NCBI GenBank assembly: GCA_016124895.1
Contig: WGMU01000081.1
Coordinates: forward strand, 1 to 64,000
Origin: a bacterium
Lineage (GTDB): Bacteria > Planctomycetota > Planctomycetia > Planctomycetales > Planctomycetaceae
DNA length: 64,000 bases
Direction of reading: 5' to 3'
Part shown: piece after piece, positions 1 to 10,442 of the stretch
Position numbering within the stretch: position 1 is the stretch's first letter
Layout of the letters: each line of letters starts with the position of its first letter
Notes under the pieces: generated by a model
What the model saw: only the letters and a program-made list of their open reading frames with translations
What the model was told of the DNA's origin: nothing
The model's database searches: none
Program-made: the position numbers and the translations under genes

Positions 1-3000
1 CTGCTCAGAAAGTTCCAGGAGCCGAAACGCTGCTGCTGCTGGCTCAGATCGCCGACGCGCGACCGGATGTCGAGACGTTAAAGACGTCGCTGGCAGCTCG
101 GGCGGCGACGATGAAAGCATCGATTCCGGCGGACAGAAAGTACGCCGGCAGCGTTGATGCGAACTCGCTCGCGATTGCGGCAGCGGCTCTCAAGCATCGC
201 GAACTCCGGGCGATCGCCGAGCAGATGTTTGATTTGCTGGTCGAATCAACGCTCGGCGGATCATCCCCGCGGGTGCGGCCGTTTCTGCGAGTCGCTCAGG
301 CCACAGCGATTCAGCTCAACCGCGGCGAGTCCGGGCCGGAAGTTTTGCGGCAGAACCGGCTGAAGTACTGGATTCCGGTATCAGGGGTGACATCGAAATC
401 AAGCGCCGCGGGCTCTGTCCCGACCATGTGGCTGACGCACGAAGATCATATTCTGCACCTGGCAGGAGCCGGTCAGGACGGACTGCTCTTTCGATATCCG
501 CTCAGCGGCGAGTTCAACTTTCTGTGCGAGACCCAGGAAGGCGGCGACATCGGCACCGACGGCGGGCTGTCGTTTGGCGGTCTGTATTTCGAGGCGCTCG
601 GCATTAACAGTCAATTAACTGTACAGGATGCCGATGCCGCTTTCTCGTTGAAACGCCCCTGTCCGTTCGTCCGGCATGAAAGCCATCCGGTGTTCAACCG
701 GGTTTCAATCCGGACGCGACCGGCAGCCGACGGCAAGCCAGCGGCTGCGCAGTTTCTGGCCAATCTGCATCCCATGTGGACCGACGAACTCTCTGAATCG
801 AGTCCGTGGCTCGGGTTGCGCGGCGTTGATGAGAAGCGTCCAATCTTCCGGAACCTCAAACTGACCGGCACGCCGGTCATCCCGCGTGAAGTGCAACTCG
901 CCGCCGACCATCAACTGCGTGGCTGGCTGTCGAATTTCTATGGCGAGACGCAGCCAGCATTTCATGCCGGAGGAACACTCTCCATTCAAACCGGAACGAT
1001 TTCGGCGACTCGTCCGGAGACCCCGTCCGTCGGCGCTGGTGACTCAACAGGAGCAACAACAACTCAGCTCGACACAGACTGGCAGATCACAGACGGCGTC
1101 ATCACCGCCGCGAAGCGTGCTCCGCAGCAAGGCCGCACGTCTCAGAGCGTTCTGCGGTATCAGCGCCCACTGCTCGACGGCGAATCGGTTTCGTACGAGT
1201 TCGAGTATCAGCCCGGCGAGTTCGAAGTTCATCCGGCGCTGGGGCGTCTGGCCCTGCTGATCGAAACGGGCGGCGTCCGGATTCACTGGATGACCGACGG
1301 CAATCACGAGTGGTCCGGCCTGCCGGAAGACAACGCAACGCTCGAACCACTCAGCCGCCGCGGCGGACGCAGTATTCCGCTCAAGGAAGGCGACTGGAAC
1401 GCGGTGACGCTCGCACGAGCCGACGGCAAGCTGAAGCTGACACTCAACGGAACGCTGATTTATGAACGCGAGATCGACTTCGGCGGCGATCTGCAGTTCG
1501 GTCTCTACCGCGACCGGACCAGACACGCCGTCAAGGTCCGCAACGTGAAACTGACCGGCGACTGGCCGGAAGCGGTCCCGGCTGACTGTCTCGAAAACCC
1601 GACGATTGTGACCGACGAACCGGCCGCGGCAGCCGATCGCAAAGTCAGTCAGACGACGATTGGAGATACCTTTCTCGCCGAAAACGTGACGGCCGTGCGG
1701 GCCGCGGCAGCGCGGCTCACCACGCCTGCCGAGCGGTTCGAGTTTCTCTCACGCTGGGTTCTGCCGCAGAGCGAACGAGCGACATTTCGGACGACCGCCG
1801 CGTTCACCCCGGTCGATCCGCCACCGGCCGAAGTACTCGGCGCCGTTGGAGTTGAGCAGCCGGTGATTCAGCGGCCTCTGCGCGATCAGACAGCGCAGGA
1901 GCCGTTGAATCATCAGCGTGAACTCGACGGCGGAAACGAAAGCAGCCGCGCTCAGATGAGCCGGAACAGTGGTGCGAGCCGGCTGGTGTCGCCGGTGTTC
2001 GACCTGCTCGACATTGCCAGAGAACTCGGTCGGCTCGACGAGCTAAAGGCGGCCATCGAAGCAGCGCCGCAGACGAGTCACCCGCAGAACGAACGCGACC
2101 GTGCCGCGCTGCTCACGCTGGTCAATCTCGAACTCGGCGATCAAGCAGCCGCGAACCAGTCGATCGACCGACTGCGTGAACTGCTGCCGGTGACCCCGCC
2201 ACCAGCACTGTCTGAACGGTGGCCCGAAACGCTGGTCGTCTACCGAGCCATCACGCGTTCCGAGCCACCCGAAAGCGCCGGCGAACTGCTGGTGACCATT
2301 TACGAAAGCTGGGTACTGCGGCCGTCGCCCCCGGAACTCGAAGCCTGGCAGTCGCACGTCGTTGCCCTGCTGGGCCGCCATCAGCGAGCAGTCGTGACCA
2401 GCGATGGTGATTCGACTGGCTCACCGCTCGATCTCGCCGACTGGGTTCTGGCCGTCCGTCAGCGAGCCCGTACTCGCGGGCCGGGCAACGCCGAGGCACT
2501 CTGGCAACGCAACGAGCAGAACGAAGTGCATCACGTCGCCGGGCACCAGGAGGAGACTCTCCTTTACCGCAGCCCGCTGCGTGGCAACTTTGAAGTGTCG
2601 TGCGAGATTGGTGCGTACGGCACCACGCAGGTCCAGGCGGCCGGATTCTTCACTGCTCCCGGCAGCAATCTCAGCACGCTTGACGTCGGAACATTTCGCC
2701 GCGGCACGATCTCACGTGGTCCGGTTGATCCGCCATTCGGGCGAGTGAATCACTGGCTGCAGTATCTGGCGTCATTTCGAGACGGGCACTGCACGGTGTC
2801 AATCAACGGCCGCGTGGTTCGCTCCGAGCAACTGCCGGCCGACGCCGACCCCTGGTTCGGTATCCACGCCTGGTATCGAAACACGGCCCGCTTTCGCGAC
2901 GTCCGGATCAGCGGCAATCCGGCAATCCCGGACGCTGTGCTGCTGTCAGCAGACCCGCAACTTGATGGCTGGCTGCCGTACTACGACGAGTCTGTCGGAT

Positions 3001-5141
3001 ACGGCAGTGCTCGCTGGCGACTCGAAACCGATCCGGAATCGCGTGCCGGCGGAGTGCTGATCGGACAACACGACGGGAACCTCAGTGGAACATCCTGCGA
3101 AAGTCTGCTGGCGTATCAGCGACCGCTCAGCGAAAACGGGACGATCGACTACGAGTTCTTCTACGAGCCAGAACGGCTGGAAACTCATCCGGCACTCGAT
3201 CGAGTCGCGTTCCTGCTGCGACCGGAGGGAGTCCGGCTGCACTGGATCACCGATGGCATTTATGACGCGACCGGTCTGTCTCCGGACAATGAATTCGGCG
3301 GCAGCACGACCAGGCTGCCATTGCAGCCTGGTGCCTGGAACCGTCTGCGACTGCGGCTCGCTGGCGAGCGCATCACGATCACCCTGAACGGTCAGGACGT
3401 CTTTGAGGCGGCTCTGAATCCAGGCAATCGCCGAACGTTTGGCCTGTTCCATTTCGCGGATCAATCGGAAGTACGCGTCCGCGACGTCGTGATGCACGGC
3501 GACTGGCCGAGGTCCGTTCCACCCGTGACGCAGCAGCCGCTGGCAGACCAGACAATCCTCGCACTTGATGCGCAGCGTTCCAGACTCACTGCCGTGTTCG
3601 AGCACAATTTCGGGACGAACGGCATCCCAAGGGACTACTTCGAGTGGAGAGATCCGAAAGGCGGGGCTCAGATTCAGCAGCGTCCCGACGGAGTGAAAGT
3701 CGTGCGTCCCGCTTTCGGCTCATGGACCGGGACCGACCTGATCGCTCGATTCGTGCTCCGCGGCGACTTCGATGTCGAGGCTCAATTCGACGAATTCGAG
3801 TACCGGGGCGACAAGGACGCGGCGATGATGCTGATCGTCAAGCTCGACGACGAGGCTCAGCACTTCTGCCGCGCACTTCGCAACAGTGTCGAAAACCATC
3901 GTCGGCAGGTGTACCAGGTTTCCAGGTCTCTCGTGAATACGGACGGCAGTCGCAGCTATCACAGCGTCCCAGTGGCGTGCGAGGCCAATGCCGGACGACT
4001 GCGGCTGGCCCGGCGCGGCGACACGGTGTTTTACCTGTTTGCTGAAGCCGACTCGCCGAACTACCGGCTGTTTGGGCAGGACCGGTTTTCGGCAGTCGAC
4101 AGCATCCTCGGAGGCGTCGAACTGGCCGCCAATGCCAACGGAACGGCGACCGTTGGAGTGCTCTGGAAACGGCTCCGCATCGCCGCAGAAAAACTACTGA
4201 TCCTCCCGGATCCGGATCTCAAACCGACCAACGAGATCTTCGTGATGAACGCTGACGGCTCGAATCTGCGTTCGGTAACCGGCCACGACAAATCACTCGG
4301 CGGGGCGGGCTCACCAGACTGGTCGCCCGATGGAAAGCAGATCGCCTTCGACATCTACTCGGGCGGCCGGACCGGGAACTATCTGATCAACGTGGACGGC
4401 ACCGGGATGAAATATCTCGGTGACGGCTGCATGCCGACGTTCGGTTCGGCTGGTGACCGGCTGGCGTTTACCTGGAGCGGTCGCGGGATGGCACTGATGG
4501 ATATCGACGGTACAAACCGCCAGGTGCTGACTTCCGATGGCTGGGGCGCGCAATTCTCACCCGATGGCAAATCGGTCGCGTACCAGAGTTACGAACAGAC
4601 TGCTCAAGGCCGGTCGACGAACATCTCCATCATCGATGTCGCTACAAAGAAGAAACGCGTCATTCTGGAGGGCGATCCGGCACAGCGCTACTCCAGCATT
4701 TACTGGAATATGGAATGGTCACCCGACAGCCGGCAGATTTGCTTCAAGGGGCGATTGCGGAACCAGGCCGAGAGTTACGAAGTCGCGATCACCTCAATTG
4801 ACGGCTCGCCCAAAGGTTTTGGAGTCCTGACGACCGAAACGACCGACACCGATTTCGGCTGGCACCCGGACGGCTCGCGGATCCTGCTGGCAAAAACTTC
4901 GCCGAAATTCCGTGGCGGACCACGGCTGTTTGTCTGCGACCTCAAGACTGGAGCCATCGATCTGTTGACCGGCCAGCCGATCGACATGCCCAACCACTCC
5001 GGCGTCTGGTCCCCTGACGGCAAACAGATCGCCTTTGTCAGCCGCCGCAACCCGGAACCGATCCCGTTCCGACAGGTCGCCGCATCTTCCGGTCGAACGT
5101 CGTCGAGTCTTCTTCCGCAGACCGCTCCACTCACTCGCTAA
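1..5141 (+). CDS. Giant DUF1583-type protein with C-terminal PD40/TolB-like propeller (5' end outside window)
   Basis: The frame is open to the left edge, so the true start lies upstream; the first in-window ATG is at 111. Counting from that ATG (1676 residues), there are two concanavalin/LamG-like modules at about 103-260 and 324-487, a helical stretch at about 507-790, and a second copy of the same module pair at about 797-940 and 960-1133. A further beta-sandwich at about 1177-1363 resembles the planctomycete DUF1583 domain. Residues 1370-1655 hold WD40-like PD40 repeats, visible as recurring SPDWSPDGKQIAF-type and NADG/DIDG motifs. The family is known mainly from planctomycetes and has no established function. 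A surface or periplasmic carbohydrate- or protein-binding role is only inference. The stop codon overlaps the stop of the opposite moaD-like gene. Confidence 0.85.
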   Translation, partial: AQKVPGAETLLLLAQIADARPDVETLKTSLAARAATMKASIPADRKYAGSVDANSLAIAAAALKHRELRAIAEQMFDLLVESTLGGSSPRVRPFLRVAQATAIQLNRGESGPEVLRQNRLKYWIPVSGVTSKSSAAGSVPTMWLTHEDHILHLAGAGQDGLLFRYPLSGEFNFLCETQEGGDIGTDGGLSFGGLYFEALGINSQLTVQDADAAFSLKRPCPFVRHESHPVFNRVSIRTRPAADGKPAAAQFLANLHPMWTDELSESSPWLGLRGVDEKRPIFRNLKLTGTPVIPREVQLAADHQLRGWLSNFYGETQPAFHAGGTLSIQTGTISATRPETPSVGAGDSTGATTTQLDTDWQITDGVITAAKRAPQQGRTSQSVLRYQRPLLDGESVSYEFEYQPGEFEVHPALGRLALLIETGGVRIHWMTDGNHEWSGLPEDNATLEPLSRRGGRSIPLKEGDWNAVTLARADGKLKLTLNGTLIYEREIDFGGDLQFGLYRDRTRHAVKVRNVKLTGDWPEAVPADCLENPTIVTDEPAAAADRKVSQTTIGDTFLAENVTAVRAAAARLTTPAERFEFLSRWVLPQSERATFRTTAAFTPVDPPPAEVLGAVGVEQPVIQRPLRDQTAQEPLNHQRELDGGNESSRAQMSRNSGASRLVSPVFDLLDIARELGRLDELKAAIEAAPQTSHPQNERDRAALLTLVNLELGDQAAANQSIDRLRELLPVTPPPALSERWPETLVVYRAITRSEPPESAGELLVTIYESWVLRPSPPELEAWQSHVVALLGRHQRAVVTSDGDSTGSPLDLADWVLAVRQRARTRGPGNAEALWQRNEQNEVHHVAGHQEETLLYRSPLRGNFEVSCEIGAYGTTQVQAAGFFTAPGSNLSTLDVGTFRRGTISRGPVDPPFGRVNHWLQYLASFRDGHCTVSINGRVVRSEQLPADADPWFGIHAWYRNTARFRDVRISGNPAIPDAVLLSADPQLDGWLPYYDESVGYGSARWRLETDPESRAGGVLIGQHDGNLSGTSCESLLAYQRPLSENGTIDYEFFYEPERLETHPALDRVAFLLRPEGVRLHWITDGIYDATGLSPDNEFGGSTTRLPLQPGAWNRLRLRLAGERITITLNGQDVFEAALNPGNRRTFGLFHFADQSEVRVRDVVMHGDWPRSVPPVTQQPLADQTILALDAQRSRLTAVFEHNFGTNGIPRDYFEWRDPKGGAQIQQRPDGVKVVRPAFGSWTGTDLIARFVLRGDFDVEAQFDEFEYRGDKDAAMMLIVKLDDEAQHFCRALRNSVENHRRQVYQVSRSLVNTDGSRSYHSVPVACEANAGRLRLARRGDTVFYLFAEADSPNYRLFGQDRFSAVDSILGGVELAANANGTATVGVLWKRLRIAAEKLLILPDPDLKPTNEIFVMNADGSNLRSVTGHDKSLGGAGSPDWSPDGKQIAFDIYSGGRTGNYLINVDGTGMKYLGDGCMPTFGSAGDRLAFTWSGRGMALMDIDGTNRQVLTSDGWGAQFSPDGKSVAYQSYEQTAQGRSTNISIIDVATKKKRVILEGDPAQRYSSIYWNMEWSPDSRQICFKGRLRNQAESYEVAITSIDGSPKGFGVLTTETTDTDFGWHPDGSRILLAKTSPKFRGGPRLFVCDLKTGAIDLLTGQPIDMPNHSGVWSPDGKQIAFVSRRNPEPIPFRQVAASSGRTSSSLLPQTAPLTR

Positions 5142-5401
5142 CCACCGCCGATTGCCGGGATAAAGTGAACTTCGTCCTGCGGCTGCACTTTCTGATACAG
5201 GCCGAGACTGCTGATGCGGCCGTCGACCGAGACGTTCAGACCCGGCCGCAGTTCGTCGCCCTGACACAACCAGTCACGCACGCCGGGGAACCGTTCGTCG
5301 AGTCCCGCCACGACTGCGCGGACGTTTGCACCATTGACCTCGACGGTTTCGACACCGCCGGTCAGTGACTTCAGTTGCGGGGGCACAAAAACAATCGGCA
5401 T
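5138..5401 (-). CDS. MoaD/ThiS-family sulfur carrier protein
   Basis: This 87-residue protein has the beta-grasp pattern of MoaD/ThiS and ends in GGG, the C-terminal diglycine that is adenylated and thiocarboxylated to carry sulfur for molybdopterin or thiamine synthesis. The start at 5401 is chosen because a strong Shine-Dalgarno sequence (GGAGGAAA) lies just upstream and the protein then has the usual family length. No other molybdopterin or thiamine synthesis gene lies nearby, so its pathway cannot be assigned, although a molybdoenzyme gene is present at 40.9 kb. Its TAG stop overlaps the TAA stop of the convergent giant gene. Confidence 0.85.
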   Translation of the reverse strand: MPIVFVPPQLKSLTGGVETVEVNGANVRAVVAGLDERFPGVRDWLCQGDELRPGLNVSVDGRISSLGLYQKVQPQDEVHFIPAIGGG

Positions 5402-5492
5402 TCGATTTCCTCCAGCCACTGCGACAACGTCGAGAAGCTGATTCGCCCGTGTTCCGTCACTCAGTTTCGCGCCGTTTCCGCCAGGCCGGCTG

Positions 5493-8400
5493 TCACTCGG
5501 AACTGTTTTCGGACGCCGGCAGTTCGCCGGTTTCAACGAATTGCGCCAGCTCCTGAAGAGCCGGCTGGACGGCATCGCGGAAGCGGTCGAACAGTTTGTC
5601 AGCGCCCTCCAGGTTTTCGGTTCCGGCCAGTTCTTCCAACTGCTGCCCCAGTTCAACCGCTGGAGCTACGCCGAACATCCGCATGGCCGCCTTCACGGTG
5701 TGCGCGGCTCGACGCACTTCAAACCAGTTATCTGCCTCGATCAACTCCGGCAGTCGAGCGAGCATCTGCGTTGATTCTTTCAGGTACGACCCGGAAATAC
5801 TGCGGAGCGCGTTCCGGTCACCGTTCATCTGCTTCAGCGGACCGATCAGATCAATCCGGAACGACGGGGCATGTCCGTCGCCATGAGTCTGATCCTCGCG
5901 ATCGACGGTCTGCTCAATGTGAGATTGTCCGACGCGTTCCCGCAGTCCGGACCGGCCCGTCACGCGAGCGAGCACCTGATAAAGCTCACCGCGACGCACG
6001 GGTTTCGTCACGTAGTCGTCCATCCCGGCGGCCAGACACTTCTCACGATCGCCCTGCAATGCGTGAGCGGTCATCGCGATGATCGGCTGGTGCCGATCCG
6101 TCCCCTCTTCAGCCGCGCGAATCCGCGCCGTCGCCTCGAAGCCGTCCATCTCGGGCATCTGCACATCCATCAGGACGACGTCAAACACGTTTTCTTCCAG
6201 ACGTTCCAGGGCCTCGCGACCATTCACAGCCACTGTGACGGAATGGCTGCCACCCGCCAGAAGCGCGAGCGCCACTTTCCGATTCGGCAGACTGTCTTCC
6301 ACGAGCAGAATCCGCAGCGGCGCCACGCCGGGAACAGCATCCTGCACGGAGCTGACCACTGACTTCTGATCGAGCACTGCCGCCGGCACTTCAGCGCCCG
6401 CGCTGGTCACGCCAGTCGCCAGAGCACGCAGCATGGCTTCGTAAAGTTCCGACTGTTTGACCGGCTTGGTCAGCCATTCATTCACAGCGAGCTGCCGACA
6501 CCGCTGTCGCTCTCCCGGTTCTCCGGCTGACGTCAGAAGAATGATCGGCAGACCCGCCAGACAGTCATCCGCCCGCACCTGTTCAACAAACATGAAACCA
6601 TCGACCTCAGGCATGTGGACGTCCGACAGCAGCAGGTCAAACGGATCTCCGGAATCGACGGCCGTCTTCAGTGCCTGCAGCCCTGCTCCAGCGGAATCTG
6701 CCAGCACCGGTCGCATCTGCTTCGCCTGCGTCACCAGTTCCAGGATCTCGCGGTTCGTCTGGTTGTCGTCGACGATCAGTACCCGTCGGCCATCGAGCGG
6801 AACAAAATCGGTCAGTTCGATCGACTCGTCGCCTTCGGGCAGCGTGAACCGGGCGGTAAAGTGAAACGTGCTGCCCTTGCCGGGCGCACTGACGGCACTG
6901 ATCTGCCCGTCCATCAGCTCGACCAGTTGCCGGCTGATTGCCAGTCCCAGACCCGTCCCGCCGAACATCCGCGTCGTTGACTTATCCACCTGCTCGAACG
7001 ATTCAAACAGGCGGTCAATCTGATCGGGGTCGATGCCGATTCCCGTATCGCGCACGAAGAATCGCAGCACCGCCTCGGCGTTAACCGACTCAATCTGCAC
7101 GCCGACGATGACCTCACCGCGTTCCGTAAACTTGATCGCGTTGCCCACCAGGTTGGTCATGATCTGCCGCAGTCGGCCGGGATCGCCGATGACCGTATGC
7201 GGCACTTCCGGGTCGACATAACAGGCCAGTTCGAGCCCTTTCTGGTCCGCGCGAATTGCCAGAGACTTAAGCGTATCGCCAACCGTGTCCTGCACACTGA
7301 ATGGCACGGCATCGAGTTCCAGACGGCCGGCCTCGATTCTTGAGAAGTCGAGAATATCGTTGATGACATTGAGCAGCGAATCCGCCGACGCCATCACGGT
7401 CTGCAGATGATCGCGCTGCTGCGGATTCAGTTCGCTGTGCAGAACGACCTCAGTCAGCCCGATCACGGCGTTGAGCGGCGTACGGATTTCATGACTCATA
7501 TTCGCCAGAAATTGGCTCTTCGCGCGACTCGCCGCCTGCGCCGCGCGCGTTGCTTCCAGCAGCTCCCGCTCGTGCTTCTTGCGTTCAGTGATGTCGATCC
7601 CGACGCCCAGAAACCCGACAAGCTCGCCACTTTCCAGCAGCGGAGTCACGTTCAGCAGGACGAGCCGACGTTCTCCATCTTTGCGGATGAACGTCCACTC
7701 CTGCTCGTCGTAGCCAACGTCAATGGCTTTGCGGACGAATGTTTCAAAGCCGGAAACCGGCTCTCCGAATTCCTGTTCCAGCGCAGTTGCTCGCGCGGCA
7801 ATCTCGTCGGCGTCAAGCCAGAGCACTGGTGTCTGCCGGCCCACAACTTCGCTGGACCGGTATCCGAGCAATTGTTCCGCGCCACTGTTGAAGATGGTGA
7901 CCCGTCCATCTTTTCCAGTGGCAATCACCGCGGCCCGGACACTCGCACTGAGGACCAGTTCGAGTCGCGTCTTGACGCGATCCAGTTCCGCATGGCTGTA
8001 CTGCAGCGCTGCCGTACGCTCCGCGACCTTGTCCTCCAGTGCTGTGTTCAATTCGTGCAGTCTCTGCGCCATCGAATTGAATGACCTGGCAAGCCGGCCA
8101 AGCTCGTCGTTCCGGCTGGCTTCGACACGCGGCACAGGAGCGCCATCCGCCAGCGCATCGACGGCTGCAGTCAGTTGAGAGATGGGCCGCGTTACGCGCC
8201 GGGCGGTCAGCATTGTCGCGAAGAGTCCCAGTGCCAGCAGTCCAATGCCGGACGTCAGCAGCATCTGCCGAAAGTGCGCCAGCGGTGCGTACGCCTCATC
8301 GGCGTCAATCGTCACGACAAGTCCCCAGGGATTCCCGCCAGACTGAAAAGGCAGCGGCTGGTAGTGCATCAGAACTCGCACTCCGTCGAAGTTGCACAGA

Positions 8401-9224
8401 TCAAATCCCGTGATCCCATCAATGGCGGCCAGCATGTTCGGTGCGTCCGCAACGGAAAGAGTTGACTGGCCACTGCGACGCGACGGAAGCATCAGACGAA
8501 TCTGGCCTCCGTCACGGCGTCCCAGCAGCAACTCACCGCTTAGACCGAGTTCCCGGCTGAGCAGCGCGCCGACCAGAATGGAGCGCAGACGTTCGGCATC
8601 CAGTTCGACCATCAGGACGCCAAGCAGATCGCCATCGCGAATCAGGACCGGAGCCGACAGTTGGACCAGCAGTTGGCCATCCCGTTCAAACGGCTCGCCG
8701 AGGTAATACCGCGGGTCTGCCGGAGCAGATGCCAGCACATTCTGAAACCCCGGTGAGTTTCTGAAATCCTCAATGAGATACTGCGGGGACGTCGCGGTCA
8801 GCACCCGACCATCGACGGCAACAAACCAGACAGCTTTAAGGTCCGGTGTGCTGGCGATGGCATCGGCAAGAATCTGCGCCGTGTCTTCGCGCATGACTGT
8901 CTCACTCGACTCGCCGCGAAGATATTCGTCGATCAGCGTTCGGAATCGCGTCCGGCTGGCAATCAGAGCAACTCGTTCAAGTTGACGATCAACGAATTCG
9001 CGAATCAATTCGCGGCGGTCTCCGGCAACAACACGCAGCCGCTTATGAATCTCGCTGCGAATGATTTTCCGCGCGACCTCGTAACCAACAATACCCAGCG
9101 TCGTTCCGGTGACGGCAACCAGCAGCGACGCCAGCAGGCCAAGCTGCCAGGCGAACGAACGCTGCCGACCGTGAACGTCACCGTCTGCTGAAGGCGTCGT
9201 CTGTTGAGCACGTCCTGCGGGCAT
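5493..9224 (-). CDS. Hybrid sensor histidine kinase with dCache-like sensor, PAS, two receivers and Hpt
   Basis: A 1243-residue membrane phosphorelay kinase. In order: transmembrane helix about 23-47, a periplasmic region of about 260 residues (dCache-like), a second helix about 320-343, HAMP, coiled coil, PAS, HisKA with the phospho-acceptor His near 579 in [10 protein letters not shown], a HATPase domain with GTGLGLAIS, receiver 1 (Asp near 869 in [10 protein letters not shown]), receiver 2 (Asp near 1018 in [10 protein letters not shown]) and a C-terminal Hpt domain (His near 1175 in AHTVKAAMR). The start at 9224 is preceded by AGGAAG; upstream in-frame codons reach 9344 but lack such a site. 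All phosphorelay steps sit in one chain, so output could pass to an unlinked regulator. No response regulator with a DNA-binding domain lies nearby, and the ligand is unknown. Confidence 0.93.
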   Translation of the reverse strand: MPAGRAQQTTPSADGDVHGRQRSFAWQLGLLASLLVAVTGTTLGIVGYEVARKIIRSEIHKRLRVVAGDRRELIREFVDRQLERVALIASRTRFRTLIDEYLRGESSETVMREDTAQILADAIASTPDLKAVWFVAVDGRVLTATSPQYLIEDFRNSPGFQNVLASAPADPRYYLGEPFERDGQLLVQLSAPVLIRDGDLLGVLMVELDAERLRSILVGALLSRELGLSGELLLGRRDGGQIRLMLPSRRSGQSTLSVADAPNMLAAIDGITGFDLCNFDGVRVLMHYQPLPFQSGGNPWGLVVTIDADEAYAPLAHFRQMLLTSGIGLLALGLFATMLTARRVTRPISQLTAAVDALADGAPVPRVEASRNDELGRLARSFNSMAQRLHELNTALEDKVAERTAALQYSHAELDRVKTRLELVLSASVRAAVIATGKDGRVTIFNSGAEQLLGYRSSEVVGRQTPVLWLDADEIAARATALEQEFGEPVSGFETFVRKAIDVGYDEQEWTFIRKDGERRLVLLNVTPLLESGELVGFLGVGIDITERKKHERELLEATRAAQAASRAKSQFLANMSHEIRTPLNAVIGLTEVVLHSELNPQQRDHLQTVMASADSLLNVINDILDFSRIEAGRLELDAVPFSVQDTVGDTLKSLAIRADQKGLELACYVDPEVPHTVIGDPGRLRQIMTNLVGNAIKFTERGEVIVGVQIESVNAEAVLRFFVRDTGIGIDPDQIDRLFESFEQVDKSTTRMFGGTGLGLAISRQLVELMDGQISAVSAPGKGSTFHFTARFTLPEGDESIELTDFVPLDGRRVLIVDDNQTNREILELVTQAKQMRPVLADSAGAGLQALKTAVDSGDPFDLLLSDVHMPEVDGFMFVEQVRADDCLAGLPIILLTSAGEPGERQRCRQLAVNEWLTKPVKQSELYEAMLRALATGVTSAGAEVPAAVLDQKSVVSSVQDAVPGVAPLRILLVEDSLPNRKVALALLAGGSHSVTVAVNGREALERLEENVFDVVLMDVQMPEMDGFEATARIRAAEEGTDRHQPIIAMTAHALQGDREKCLAAGMDDYVTKPVRRGELYQVLARVTGRSGLRERVGQSHIEQTVDREDQTHGDGHAPSFRIDLIGPLKQMNGDRNALRSISGSYLKESTQMLARLPELIEADNWFEVRRAAHTVKAAMRMFGVAPAVELGQQLEELAGTENLEGADKLFDRFRDAVQPALQELAQFVETGELPASENSSE

Positions 9225-9489
9225 CTGAAGCTTCCTGCGTCCGCTGGTCAGTCGTTGCCGCACGTCTGAAAGTTTCACAAACCCAGACTCACACTGACAA
9301 GCACCAACTCGTGAATCGCGTGACGGAACGCGAAATCTTCGCACGCCAGCCGTGTGATCTGCAGCTTTACCGTTGCGCCCGCGGGCAACTGTTCGTCAGG
9401 CAACGGCTCAGAAGGAATCCCATCCGCCCGATCAGAAACTGGCGCTTGCAGCCACGGGATCACCTGCAGGAATTCCAGTCTCCGACAAG

Positions 9490-10107
9490 TCAGCTCACCT
9501 TCCGCTTGATGCGGACTTCGTCGAGTTGCGAATACGTCAGCAGCAGCGCTCCCGTCCCGGCCGTTCGGTCGAACATGCGATCAATCGCCGGTTCCTCATT
9601 CGGCCACGGGTAGGCAAAGACGATGTCAAAGTCCTCGGGCCAGAGTTCCAGTTCGTCATACGCAGGAGCGATTTCGTCACTCAACCAGAACGATTCGGTC
9701 GAGTATTCCTCATCCAGCACCTGAGCAGTGCCGTCCGGAATGAAGCTGCCCAGAGCGAACTCAACCGGAAGTCCATGCGCATCAGCCAGATCCCGCGATT
9801 CTTCGATCAGTCGCTCTTCAATCTCAATGCCGTACGAGTCAAAGCCCAGCAGACTGGCGAGACACGCGACGACACCAAAGCCGCTGCCCCATTCGCAGAA
9901 CATCTGCCCGGCCGCCAGATTGTGATCAACAATCGTTCGCAGCGTGTGCCAGGCAGCGACGAAATCGCACGGAACAAATCCACTCACGCGCGTTCGCCCA
10001 TTTGCCATGTAGTCGTTGACCCGGTCGTCGGCGTCGTGCAGAAACCGTTCGATTGACCGGGGAATCGGCCGCCGCTGAATGGATACGGTCAGACTCTTCA
10101 GGGCCAT
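9490..10107 (-). CDS. Class I SAM-dependent methyltransferase-like protein
   Basis: About 205 residues from the ATG at 10107; a GTG at 10134 would add nine residues, and neither has a convincing ribosome binding site. The motif FCEWGSGFGVVACLASLLG followed by YGIEIE is the glycine-rich SAM-binding motif I with its acidic strand-2 residue, typical of Rossmann-fold methyltransferases. A later FDIVFAYPWPNEE segment occupies the place of motif IV and resembles the PPY/PW-type active-site strand. The substrate cannot be inferred. The gene precedes the hybrid kinase on the same strand, with a gap of about 265 bp that lacks a convincing gene. Confidence 0.7.
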   Translation of the reverse strand: MALKSLTVSIQRRPIPRSIERFLHDADDRVNDYMANGRTRVSGFVPCDFVAAWHTLRTIVDHNLAAGQMFCEWGSGFGVVACLASLLGFDSYGIEIEERLIEESRDLADAHGLPVEFALGSFIPDGTAQVLDEEYSTESFWLSDEIAPAYDELELWPEDFDIVFAYPWPNEEPAIDRMFDRTAGTGALLLTYSQLDEVRIKRKVS

Positions 10108-10442
10108 TGTGCCGCCGCCGCTTACAACCTGCACATGCTCAGGAACGCGTCCGAAGCAACTCCCCGAATTGCCTCAGCATCCACGCGCCAGCGTCCGGTT
10201 CTCGTCCTGCCTGGCAGCACTGTGGGCTGGCGCCCAGTGGCTGACTTCGGGAAGTTGTGTCGGACGCGTTTCTCAGTAACAGAAGGATACGGCGCAGCCG
10301 CGTGCCCCGACAGCCTGCGATCACTCCAGGGATGAAGACGTACCACTGTTTTCCGAGTCTGTAGCGGACTGGTCCGAAACTGTTCAGAATGACGTAGCCC
10401 CGCTGTGTCGACGCCGAATCTTCCGTCTAAACGAGATTGCTC
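10108..10442. other. Divergent intergenic region, methyltransferase / RND operon
   Basis: This 335-bp gap separates two divergently transcribed genes and should hold both promoters. Short frames on both strands lack ribosome binding sites and protein-like composition. I saw no riboswitch, tRNA or clear operator. Confidence 0.4.

Noticed and set aside
9275-9463. 62-codon minus-strand frame with a GTG start between the methyltransferase and kinase genes
   Set aside because: No ribosome binding site and no recognisable motif; kept out for lack of support.
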